64,000 bases of DNA from Plenodomus lindquistii (lineage: Eukaryota; Ascomycota; Dothideomycetes; Pleosporales; Leptosphaeriaceae), in NCBI GenBank assembly GCA_025504975.1, contig JANUWI010000004.1, positions 2,356,001-2,420,000 of the forward strand. The letters are read 5' to 3'. How positions within the stretch are numbered: position 1 is the stretch's first letter; the number at the start of each line of letters is the position of its first letter. This document shows positions 44,231 to 53,670 of the stretch, piece after piece. The translations under genes were made by a program, and so were the position numbers. A model generated the notes under the pieces. The model was given only the letters and a program-made list of their open reading frames with translations, searched no databases and had not been told where the DNA came from.

Positions 44231-46018
44231 CTATATGCTACCCATGTTATGCATGACGGTATCACGCTTGTAGATGGTACCGGTGCCAGTAAAGTTACCA
44301 GACTGGGTAACAAAGTTCTCGGTGCTGCTGAAATCCTTGACGTGGCCCAAGAGGATCTCAAGCATGCGGTACGCGACACCTGGAGTGTACCCGGGAAGTT
44401 CGTGGCCGGCAAGACGAGCAGTGTAAAAGACAAGACCACGCTCAGCGGTCCACGATCCCTGGATGCCAGCGCCGGCGAGGGCACCGCCATTGTACTCGGG
44501 GTGGTATGGAGCGTACAGATCGGTGGACGGGTACTCGGAGAGACCTTGTGCACCGTTCCAGGTCATGTTCTGAATGGCGAAAAGAGTTCCGTTGGTGCTG
44601 AGGAGCATGTCAAGATCACCGGAGCCGATGATGGTGTTGTTGGTGTACTCGATTACACGCTGAAGAACGCCGTTGTTGGCAGGGCCTGGCGAGGCATCCG
44701 ATGCATAGCTGCTGTCATTACCGTTACCGAACACGTTAATGTTGGTGCACTGTAGCCAGTTGGTGTTGACATCGGCGTGGAGTGCAAGCTTGACATCAGT
44801 GCGGTTGAAGTAGATTTCGGCACCAGGCGGGCTGTAGTCTCCGGTATTGACTATGCCAAGCTGAGAGTACGGATGAGGGCAAGTTTCGGTGATGTGGTAG
44901 ATGTTGAAGCAAGGGTTGACCTCGAGGATGGCGCCGTAGAAGTTGTCGAACATATCGCAAGTATAATTCTCCGAGCTGAATGGGTCGGGAAGGACTGGGA
45001 AGGGGCCCTGTGGAGGAGGAAACTTGAAGTAGGTGTCCAAGTACTCAGAGTATCCACAATCCTTCTGGTGCTGAGTGATGGTCTCCATGAAAGAAGAGTT
45101 GAGGAAGAGCAGATTCTGCCAGAACTCGACGTATGGGAGAATTACGACCTGCTGCTGAATGGTTTCATCACCTATGATGGGGTCGTTGATGGAGATTCCA
45201 GCCAGGTTGAAGTACTTGTCGTCGTTGGCTGAGATGAAGCCATCGGCGATGTAGGGCACGTAGTATCCAGCATACGACTCACCGGTGACATAAGTCTTCC
45301 AGTTGTAGAGTCCAAAAGTATCGATGAAACTCTTGTAGAATCCGCGGAATTCGGCAGCAAGCTCGACTTCGTCGGTAATGTTGGGGGTTCCCTGAGAGTA
45401 GCCGACGCCTACAGGTTGTTCGACCCACAGTACGTTGGTCAGGTTGTTCCAGCTGTAAGGGTTCTGAGTCGGCGCGAGCGTGCCCGCCTCCCAGGTAAAG
45501 GGACCATTTTCGGTCAAGAAACCGCTTAAAGAGCTGCACCCAGGTCCTCCGTTGAGCCTGGTACAAAATTCGTGTCAGTTTTCAGTGGCAGAGGGTGAAG
45601 AGGTGGTGGTTACTGACCAGATGACGACTTCTTCGGGAGTGTCGGACAGGGTCGACGGGAAGAACCAGAAGAAAAGCTTGCGCGTCTCCGCTGGGTCGTC
45701 TGATATGGGTAGCAGGCCTGCGTACGACTCGCCAATGTCGAAGGGAACCTCTGGAATGCCAGATCCATTGACGGAGAACGCTGCTGCTTGTTAATCCAGC
45801 TCAAGAGAGTCGCGACACCCGGCCAACACACCTTCAGTCTTGTTGGTCAAAAAGCTAAATGCTCGCTTCTGAATCTCTGGGTGCTCAAAGGGCTTGTTTG
45901 CGACGCGCTTCTCCATGACAGGCTTGACCTTGTTGAACACATTGCGCTTGTGAGGCGAGCTGCCAGCAAAGGCAGTCGACGCGCAGAGCAGCGATCCGAA
46001 CACGGTGAGGAGCTTCAT
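44231..46018 (-). CDS. Secreted serine carboxypeptidase (peptidase S10)
   Basis: Removes C-terminal residues from peptides; extracellular or vacuolar. Three exons: 46018..45832, 45783..45618 and 45557..44231, 559 residues. The N-terminus is a clear signal peptide (MKLLTVFGSLLCASTAFA), followed by a basic propeptide with KR dipeptides. S10 landmarks: GESYAGLLPIS and FFWFFPS, WLNGGPGCSSLSGFLTENGP rebuilt across the second splice, the nucleophile in GESYAGYY (about Ser212), the Asp in SGDLDMLLSTNG and the His in AGHELPGYTP. Several N-x-S/T sites suggest glycosylation. The first acceptor is ambiguous (AAG or CAG, three bases apart, both in frame); the CAG was taken. A TATTTGAATAA-like sequence lies about 60 bp upstream of the ATG. 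Confidence 0.93.
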
Positions 46019-46686
46019 CTTGCAATTGACTTGATAGAAGCTGCAGCTGTTGACCGCAACCAGAGCATGCCGAACAACTGCTATTTGAATAAATCGCAGA
46101 TGACGGCATCTGTGTAGCCATGCCCTGCCACCTTGCCTGTACTAGAAGGAGATTTACAATCGACATGCACAGTCGGGCATGAGCTGGTAAGTCGCGCACC
46201 TAGAAGGTCTGTTTACCCTTGCTATCGTCCATGGAACTGGTAATGATAGGACCAACATGTTGGATGACGCAGGAAGAGCCGAGCTTGCATAACAACGCAC
46301 CTTCCTGAAAGGTACTGGGGCTTGGTAGTCGAGCTGCAACCGCCTCGTGTTGGATCAGGAAAATGCTGACGTCGCTGGTCTTTGATTCGCGGGCGATGCC
46401 TAGTTCATTCAGAAAGACTGGGGTTGCGGCAGAATAAGCCTCGCAGTGATGCTTGTCGAAGCTTGAGCGAGCCGCGTAAACCCGGCGCAGTCTCCGTGCA
46501 CATTGGGGAGATCAATGTCTCTGCTGCTATCGCAAGATTGTGACATTCATCTCGTATTAATCCTCCCCCGTAGCATCATGAAGATGTAGGTCTGGAGACT
46601 TCGGGTTGGATTCCAGCCGAACCGATTGGAATCTCAATAGAAGTTCGCCGCAGAAGGGTAAATGACCTCGCCGCTAGCCACTTTAG

Positions 46687-46762
46687 GAGGGTAAGGGTTG
46701 GGTTTCAGGTCAATTAAGGTAAGGGTTTTGGGGTAGAGTAAGAATAGGTAAGGGTAAGGGCT
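46687..46762 (+). repeat. G-rich degenerate repeat (GGTAAGGG type)
   Basis: At least seven runs of three or more G within 76 bp, mostly as GGTAAGGG or AAGGGTAAGGG. It resembles but does not equal the fungal telomere unit TTAGGG. It could form a G-quadruplex. Confidence 0.55.
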
Positions 46763-47172
46763 TAGCAAAAGGGTACGTGAATATATTTAAAGGCGTTGTT
46801 ATTGTGCTATTCATTGTTTTGTGGCGGGCGAGGTCCGTTTCAGTCTCCCAAGGGCTGCCAGGTGCGCATGTCCGCTCACACCAACCTAGAGGGAAACTGC
46901 GCAATCTATGTGAAACAGTGAGCAAGGAGACAGATTGGAGCCTAGTTCTATGCACTACTCGCTCTACTTGCCGTACAATGTTGATTGAATATCGTCTGAT
47001 CAAGGTAGTGACTACAGTGGCAGATTCGCGAGGTGTTGCGAACAGCTAGCTGATTATGTCAGCAATTACGCCATGGCGCCCGGCATCTCTGGTGTCTCAT
47101 TTATCTGACCCAGAGTTTAGTTTGCCACGCCATCTTACGGTGTACTCGCGCACCCCGCCAATCCGGAGGGTT

Positions 47173-47300
47173 CAGGATATAGACACATCAGATTAGATCT
47201 TTGTTAAAGTTTGACAAATAGCACATTCAACATTCAGCGAGACTGAGAAGATAATTCGTTGAACTTTAACAAGCATCTAATCCGATGCGTCTACACCCTG
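47173..47300. mobile_element. MITE-like inverted-repeat element, 128 bp
   Basis: The left arm from 47173 (CAGGATATAGACACATCAGA) matches the reverse complement of the right arm from 47300 (CAGGGTGTAGACGCATCGGA) without gaps at 33 of the first 40 positions, including TTAGAT and GTTAAAGTT. Most mismatches are A/G or C/T, as repeat-induced point mutation would leave. No coding capacity. Confidence 0.75.
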
Positions 47301-47392
47301 TAGATCTCACTTTGGTTAGGTGCCGATACATGGCGCGTTAGTTCCCACATCTCATACTTCGCAATCTACGATCACCTTCCGCGAAGTCAACA

Positions 47393-48377
47393 ATGGCATC
47401 CCCAGCAACGGAACTGGCGTGGAACGCAGGTTACAGTCAGCTTCCCTTCGATCTATTCATCTTGGTAGGTCTTGAAAACTGTGCAATATACTCAAACTAA
47501 GGTCAATCGACCTGCCCGCAGGATCGTTGGAAGAGCGCTGTCCCTACATTGTCAATGGAGCGCCAACAGTGGGATATACTAGTACAGGAGTATCTACGTC
47601 TTACTCTCCTGGAGCGATGGATTTGAAAGAACCTGTTTGCCATAGTACTTCATCAACACCTAAGCTAACCAATTTCAGTCGTGGTACAGGCGGATGCGAG
47701 ATGCTCCAAGTGAAATCAGGGGCGTCGACCCTCTTCCCTCGCCCACCGAAGAACAAATTGTCCATATATTCAAGCCGTACCGGAGCAATCACGAGCGTAA
47801 TCTCAGTGCAAAGTTCTGTTGCGGGTGGGACACACTCTGGCTGAGGACATGCTACACACTTGCACTAAGCCAACAATACCTCGAGCTTGAGCAAGCCGTG
47901 GGTGTCCGAGTTGAAGGCAGCTGTCTTGAGAACTCAAATCACGTTCTAAACGATGCTTCGCTTTACGCGTTCATCGGGACGGATCAACAAGTCATGGACC
48001 AGCTTCTGTTGCGGCTTCCAGGTCTGACCGACTCTCAAGGCATCCAGGACGAATACGGCGACGGTAGTCTACTCTTGTATGGGAACGGCAAGAACGACGC
48101 TGAGGCCATTGAGAAAAGTGAATCAGGCGATGAACGTCAAGTCAAGACGGTCGCATTGAATGTGCAGAATTTCGTCTATGCGGTTGATGACGAAGCGGAA
48201 GAGAACAACATCATCAAGGTTTGGTGGTTCGACGGGTTTGGAAAGATTGTCTGGGACAACATTGCTGATGTTCCAGAATCGAACCTGGACGGAATATTGG
48301 GAGCAATCATGAATGGACAAGGCTTTGCAGATTTGGTAGGAGAAGATAGCCAAAGGGGCGATGTAGTCGGTTCATAA
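47393..48377 (+). CDS. Uncharacterised protein, splice model uncertain
   Basis: Unknown function. Exon 1 is 47393..47464 (MASPATELAWNAGYSQLPFD), with a 57-nt intron and then exon 2 from 47522 (DRWKSAVPTLSMERQQWDIL). The last exon, 47679..48377, follows a good acceptor with branch-like GCTAAC and reads SWYRRMRDAPSEIRGVDPLP, then CCGWDTLWLRTCYTLALSQQ, NDASLYAFIGTDQQVMDQLL, and ends VGEDSQRGDVVGS. The middle is the problem. Exon 2 reads on convincingly (VQEYLRLTLLERWI) into TGA at 47624-47626 with no consensus donor before it. The only in-phase donor is GTACAG at 47582, which would drop that segment and give 276 residues. So either that intron is used, or the gene has lost a splice donor and is decaying. 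No membrane segment or signal peptide. Confidence 0.5.
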
Positions 48378-48476
48378 GAAGTGAACGGTCTGGGAAATCG
48401 CTGGCTGACACACCTCCAGGTCCAAGCGCTATAGCCTCGAACATCGGGTACATTCGAGCGTCAAGAAATCCATTTC

Positions 48477-49132
48477 ATGAGGAAAACAACAATGCAACAG
48501 AAGATGCGTGGTACGCCTATGCCGCTTATGCAGACTCCGTCCCAACCAGTTCCAGGCACCCGGTCGGCGAGCGGAGAGAGAATTCTAGCCGATACATATA
48601 AAAACTCGGGTATTGCACTGGATTCTCGATCCGAAAAGCAAGCAATGGATCCAGAACACCGAGGGATATACGCAAACACAATGGGGGTCCCCCAAATTGT
48701 ATCAGACGCAGCTCCTGCATACGATGACGCCTTCAACGACCACCCAGTGAATGAATTTCCACCATCTGAACCACACATGGCTGTGAGTTCAACCCTTTTC
48801 CAAAAAACTGTGTGTCCATCTTCAACGTTTTTTCTGACAACTGACAGTACGCAACGGTATCACAAAACGACGATATCGAGCACCTCTCGCATGACGACAG
48901 CTCCTTTAGTGCTGCTCCTGCACTAGCAATAGAACCAGAGTCTCTCGAACAGACATGCGCAAATACCCTCAAACTTAAGCACCACGTCCATTGTGAGCAA
49001 TGCGATGCGCAACTAGCTGCCCGGCAGCGCAGGGACGGCGAATGGAATTGCTCGATTTTGTTTGCGGTAACCTTGGTGATTTTTTGTTTCTTCGCGGTGC
49101 TCTTGGGCGCGTTCATCACATATACTAGGTAG
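48477..49132 (+). CDS. Uncharacterised single-pass membrane protein, possibly frameshifted
   Basis: Unknown function. Model: 48477..48782 joined to 48848..49132, 196 residues. The C-terminal exon is clearly protein-like: HHVHCEQCDAQLAARQRRDG (a C-x2-C pair), then one membrane helix SILFAVTLVIFCFFAVLLGA and a short TYTR tail, suggesting an anchored protein with its N-terminus in the cytosol. The 65-nt intron joins PHMA to YATVSQNDD in frame. The first 40 residues of the model are Met/Gln/Pro-rich and doubtful: another frame over the same bases reads RNPFHEENNNATEDAWYAY up to a stop at 48601-48603 near an A-run. A one-base indel there, or a missed intron, could connect that better N-terminus to the rest. 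Confidence 0.45.
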
Positions 49133-49637
49133 GCATGGAGGGAAAAAGCATGGGCCTGACTGAACAGTTTGGACGAAACCCGCATAATTCGCTTGATATT
49201 GAGTAGAAGACGTTCGATAAACTTACAACCTTGCAGTCAGGTGGCCCCCGATTATGCAGCCTTGATCTTTGCTTCTCGCATGCTTGCGATTTGTTAGGAA
49301 CTTTTTGCAAGACGATGGTCGCTTCTCCATGGCATACATATATATTGCAATATCAACCCCAAGTTTCGGCAAGGGTGATTTGCCGACCCACCACTATCGC
49401 CTTGCTCAACTCATTGGCCAAGGCAATCCGCGGAAATAAATGTACATTGCCGCTCCACAGAATAAAAAGCACAGTACCTTCAGATAGATTGTAACAGTCC
49501 AAGCTGTTGACATCTCTCATCTTACATCCATGACATGGAACTCCGCTCTTGGGAAATAACAATGTATAAAGGCAGTCGAGGCGAACGTCAAAAAAAAAGT
49601 CTCATTCTTTATGTCCCAATCCTGTCCGCTGCTCAAC
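49133..49637. promoter_or_regulatory. Intergenic with TATA box of the LPMO-like gene
   Basis: TGTATAAAGG at about 49563-49572 lies 66-75 bp upstream of the ATG at 49638, a normal TATA position allowing for a short leader. No coding sequence otherwise. Confidence 0.5.
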
Positions 49638-50324
49638 ATGCATCTCACAACTCTCATCTCGATTTCCCTCTTCCCCACCCTCATCTTTTCCCACGGGCTA
49701 ATCATCTCACCTCCTTCCCGACCCGTCGGTCCATCCATAGCCTCGACATGCGGACCAGCAGTAGCCCAAAACATCCGCTCAGACAACACCTCGCACGTCG
49801 AAGGCCTGCCCGAGCTTCTCGCCAGCAGCACACCATCCCTCAACACATCAGCATGCAACCTCTGGCTCTGCAAAGGCCTGCAATTCGCCGACAACGCGAA
49901 TAACACGCAGCTCTGGTACGCGGGGCAAATCGTACCTGTGAAGGTGTGGTTGAGGATTCCGCACGAGGGTAGCGCGAATGTGAGTATTGTGGATACAAAG
50001 AGTGATGGGATTATAGGGGATATGCTCAAGGTTTGGCCGAGTGGGTATGCGCCTGGGAAGACGGAGGCGGATGTGCCTTTGGATCAGAGGGAGTTTAGTG
50101 TCACTGTGCCCGAGGGTTTGGAGGATAGGTGCGGTGTTGCTGGGGACTGTGTAAGTTTTTTTTTATACCATGCTGTGCTTGTTCGGGGGGGGTTCGGTAG
50201 ACTAATTGAAGTGTAGGTGTTGCAATGGTGGTGGTACGGAGTCGCGGCGAAGCAAACGTACGAATCGTGCGTTGACTTTAGGATTGTGAAGAAGGGGCTT
50301 AGGAAAAGGGCTTTGAGGGCCTAG
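49638..50324 (+). CDS. Secreted copper-dependent lytic polysaccharide monooxygenase-like protein (AA16-like)
   Basis: Likely oxidative polysaccharide-degrading enzyme acting outside the cell. Two exons, 49638..50150 and 50217..50324 (66-nt intron), 206 residues. The signal peptide MHLTTLISISLFPTLIFS leaves His at the mature N-terminus (HGLIISPPSRPVGP), which LPMOs need for the copper histidine brace. Conserved blocks are SHVEGLPELL, CNLWLCKGLQFADN, RIPHEGSANVSIVDTKSD with a candidate second His, WPSGYAPG and, across the splice, GDCVLQWWWYGVAAKQTYES. From memory these fit the chitin-binding-4/AA16-like group rather than AA9 or AA11. The mature chain ends in a basic tail (KKGLRKRALRA) without a binding module. 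An in-frame ATG at 49611 exists, but 49638 has A at -3 and gives the cleaner signal peptide. Confidence 0.85.
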
Positions 50325-50423
50325 ACTAGGTGTAACGAGTGTGGTATTCAATGTGGGAGGTGAAAGAGGAGATCAAGATGTCATGGCATTTCTGATAGTA
50401 TGCTACTTATAACTCAACTGCGA

Positions 50424-50879
50424 CTAATCATCCCATACACCCCAAAGCTGCCTATCAATCCTTCCTTTCCACATCTCCACCACCTGTACCAGCCTATCAA
50501 GAGTCACAACATCACGCTTGATCAAACTTTCCAACTGGCCCCGGCTAAGACCCTCGATTGTCTCATCAGGATAAATATACGGCGAATGTCCAGTGTCCAT
50601 GATCATCTCCAACGATAATTCATTGTGCATGAGAATATTGAGATACTTGTGATGAAGCTGAAGTTTGAGGTTCTCAAGATCAGCGAGACGTTGACGAAGT
50701 GTTGCATGGCCACGCGCGAGAGTATGGTGGTGGAGAGATGAGAGTGTGTTGGGTGAGCGGTTTGAACGAGGTGGGGTGAAGAGCCAGGTGTTTAGGATCT
50801 GGTTTTGCGTGGTGGTGGAGTGGAGGTCGAGGTCTTCGGTTTCTTTGAGCGAGAAGGGTGATGGTGTGCTGCTGGCCAT
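50424..50879 (-). CDS. Small uncharacterised protein, 151 aa
   Basis: Not recognised. A single exon with a predicted soluble, largely helical product. Residues 55-85 form a probable amphipathic or coiled-coil helix (LRQRLADLENLKLQLHHKYL), followed by HNELSLEMIMDTGHSPYIYP and a second helical part (GQLESLIKRDVVTLDRLVQV) ending in RIDRQLWGVWDD. The open frame extends upstream to 51077, but the ATG at 50879 (MASSTPSPFSLKETEDLDLH) has a more natural start. It is tail-to-tail with the LPMO-like gene, 99 bp apart. No signal peptide. Confidence 0.6.
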   Translation of the reverse strand: MASSTPSPFSLKETEDLDLHSTTTQNQILNTWLFTPPRSNRSPNTLSSLHHHTLARGHATLRQRLADLENLKLQLHHKYLNILMHNELSLEMIMDTGHSPYIYPDETIEGLSRGQLESLIKRDVVTLDRLVQVVEMWKGRIDRQLWGVWDD

Positions 50880-51335
50880 GTTGGGATTTCGAATGTTGGC
50901 AATCGTAGTGTAGAATGGGGACCAGGCAAGACAGACAGACCGGTTGTTATATGTTTTAATCTCATGAATTTCCAGCATCGTTGTGAAATGACTACAAAGG
51001 CGTAGGATGTATGTGAGACACCTTGTCTCTTGTGGAACAGAGCTAACAATGCATGCACTGAACTTGAGATGCTGCATTCTGCTCTGCCCATTCAGACCGT
51101 AAAGATTTGTCTCAGTTTAGCAGTCTTATTGTCGACCTGGTTCACATGCCTCAAGGACCCTCGTGATTCACGAGCGGGAGGCCCATGTCACTCTCATCGT
51201 ACATCTCCACCATCGGCCTTGCTGCTCACATATCCAGCCACTCTCTTCCCCATCACGAACACCACGCAAGCCAGTAACAACCTCACATATGCATAAGAGA
51301 AGGACTCGTATCCAGGTTTCGTCATCGAACCAGTC

Positions 51336-51361
51336 TCCATTCCGTTCCATTCCATTCCATT
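51336..51361 (+). repeat. TTCCA-type pentamer repeat
   Basis: About five TTCCA/TTCCG pentamers in tandem, non-coding. Confidence 0.75.
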
Positions 51362-51426
51362 AAGCATTACCACTACTAATGATATACACCCTGCGGGCTC
51401 TGCGTCTGGGCGTCAACTTCTCGCCC

Positions 51427-51451
51427 ACCAGACCAGACCAGACCAGACCAG
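51427..51451 (+). repeat. (CCAGA)5 microsatellite
   Basis: About five tandem CCAGA pentamers in non-coding DNA. Confidence 0.8.
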
Positions 51452-52056
51452 TCATTTCATTCATTGACCTCTGAATATGACATACAGTCCACAGTCGAGA
51501 CTTTCAGACCATGTCTTTCCAAGCGTCGTCAACATCCCCATGTGCTTTCTTCCACCAATCTGAACCCCCCTATACAGCCACACAGCCGCCTTGAAAATGA
51601 AGAGAGAAAAAACGGCGAGCTGGTGCTGGAGCGAATGTATACAATGGTACTTTTGAATAGTACCAGGAGCGACCGACTTGGGTATCAAAATAACAAAGAA
51701 TAACAAAAATAACAAAATAGGCTTCCCTTGCCGCAATAAACTTGGCGCTGGTCTCTCTACGCGCTGGTGGCGAGAGTCCAGAGTGGCGTGCAGGAGTGAG
51801 GGTGAATTAAAGCCTTGGGACCGTGACTGTGATCCATGGTAACATTCGCCGTGTCTCTCCGTGTGGCGCCAATGTTGTGTCTATGCTGTCACATCCACCA
51901 TGATGATGGGTGAATCGCTGAAGTGCTTCGCAAACAATAAACGCCGTTTCCTATGCATGAGGGTCGTAAAAGGCCGTCACCGGGGCGGTAGGTGGTGAGA
52001 TGCGAGTTTGAGGATGAGTATAAGTGTGTGATGAGGTGTGTAGATGGCTGTGAAAT

Positions 52057-53492
52057 CTAGTCCTTTCGTGGGTGCTCCGTATCGGATCCGACGGTATCGC
52101 CTTCCCAGAGGCTCTGAGAGTCGTCGATGGGGCTACGGCCACCAGTGGAGAAAGAGGAAGAGGATCCGCTCGCCCAGTCATCCGAATCCGAGTGCGGCTG
52201 GAATTCCTCGTAAATATCAAGCATGCTGTAACCGGCACCGTCCATGGGGTCGCCGATCTCAACGTAGTCGTAGTCCCAGCGGAACTCCTTGTCGGATTGC
52301 GGGCGGGGAAGGAAATTGGCACGGCTGAAGAAGTAGCAAATGCCAGCGACTGGAAAATATTAGCGAGTTGTGACGAGGAAATAAAACGACAAACTTACGC
52401 AGGCTGCCTGCAACCAGGTCGATGGCGTAGTGGTGAGAAAAGTACATGGTAGACCACCATAGCCACATGGTGTAGAAGACGTAGACTGGGAACAGCTTGG
52501 GGAAGACGTGGCCCATAAACAGCGTCTCCATGGTGGCCCATCCAGAGTGCAAGGAGGGGAAAGCACCAAACACCATGGGCGATGCGTGGAAGGTGGAGGT
52601 GTAGAGATCGACGCCAAACAGCGCATCGATGGCTGAAAGACCGGCCGGGTTGCCGATGATGGAGTAATTTGCAGGGGCCAGTCCATATTGGTTCTCGTAC
52701 CATGGGGGAGAGCATGGGAAGACGATTTGGATGAGGACGGCCGTGATGTTCATGTATCCGAAGGAGCGAGCCCAGATGGGTAGGGTACCAGGGGGACCCC
52801 AGATGAACATGCAGGCGCTGACAACCACGGGGGAGACGTAGTGCACGATGCCGTATGGGATCCAGGCCATGAGGTCAAGAACGGTGTGCTTGTTTGCGGA
52901 GAGGATGTTGCTCAGGTTGGCGCCGTAGAGGATGTTCTCGAGGGCGGGCAGGACGCGGACCCAGATTGTAGGGCGGTATTCGGGGGAAATATATCTAGAG
53001 GGCCAGTGTCAGTAGGCAAGAGCAGAAAATGGGAAAAGATGAGGGAGCGCCATACTTGCAACTTGAGAATAGAAGTAGCCATGTTAGAGTTGGCAGCAAT
53101 GGGAGGAGGAATTGTCTGGTGAGGGGGAGACAGAGGCCGGACATGAGCAGGGCAGCCACAAACGTCTTGGCAAAGGGCCCCGGTGCTTCGCTGACGGACA
53201 GGGAGAAGATGGCGACAATGGCCAGAAACAGGTACTGGGCATCGTATATGGACCAGGGGTGTGTGCGCAGCGAGCGCAGCGTATCCGAAGGCGATATGGA
53301 CGTCTCGAGGCCGGCGATGGAGGATGTCGGGGCCTGGCGACTGCGGATTCGCGACTTGGTGGCCCTCCACTTCCTGCGCACGCGATGGGGGATCAGGCTG
53401 GGCAGGGCGGAGAGGCCGGGGACGTTTGTGCGCGAGATCATGTCGGCGGCGGCGTTGTTGTCGAGGAAGGCGAGGTAGCTTTTGTTCGTCAT
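52057..53492 (-). CDS. AUR1: Inositol phosphorylceramide synthase catalytic subunit (AUR1)
   Basis: Transfers phosphoinositol from phosphatidylinositol to ceramide in the Golgi, an essential fungal sphingolipid step and the target of aureobasidin A. Three exons: 53492..53056, 52994..52399 and 52349..52057, 441 residues. Several membrane helices are visible (AQYLFLAIVAIFSLSVSEAP, TFVAALLMSGLCLPL). The PAP2-like catalytic motifs are FGAFPSLHSGWATMETLF and YFSHHYAIDLVAGS; splicing after the second joins it in frame to LAGICYFFSRANFLPRP. The IPC-synthase block VLPALENILYGANLSNILSA follows the first splice. The C-terminal tail is acidic and Ser-rich (DWASGSSSSFSTGGRS), probably cytosolic. The start at 53492 (MTNKSYLAFLDNN) is the first ATG. 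A long GA/CT repeat lies 130-180 bp upstream. Confidence 0.94.
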
Positions 53493-53622
53493 GGCTGGCG
53501 GCGGCTCGGGGGTAGCGTGGTGTGGCGCAGGAAGAAGTGACGGATGCGACGGACGAGGCAGCGGCGACTCACACGCGACCTGGGGGGAAGACAGTTGACG
53601 CAGGCCGTGGGACGAGGTGCAC

Positions 53623-53670
<48 letters not shown>

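Larger units (their letters stand above)
46019..47392. other. Intergenic, 1.4 kb, with G-rich repeats and a MITE-like element
   Basis: No gene supported. Holds a run of GGTAAGGG-type repeats (46687-46762) and the inverted-repeat element at 47173-47300, which sits about 90 bp upstream of the next ATG. Confidence 0.5.
50880..52056. other. Intergenic, 1.2 kb, with short tandem repeats
   Basis: No gene supported. Contains TTCCA-type pentamer repeats (about 51336-51361) and CCAGA pentamers (about 51427-51451). Confidence 0.5.

Noticed and set aside
44249..45232. Two open frames on + (168 and 151 codons) within the carboxypeptidase
   Set aside because: Antisense to a complete S10 peptidase with active-site motifs; no motifs of their own.
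52044..53540. Several open frames on + across the IPC synthase gene
   Set aside because: Shadows of a well-supported three-exon gene with membrane and catalytic motifs on the minus strand.
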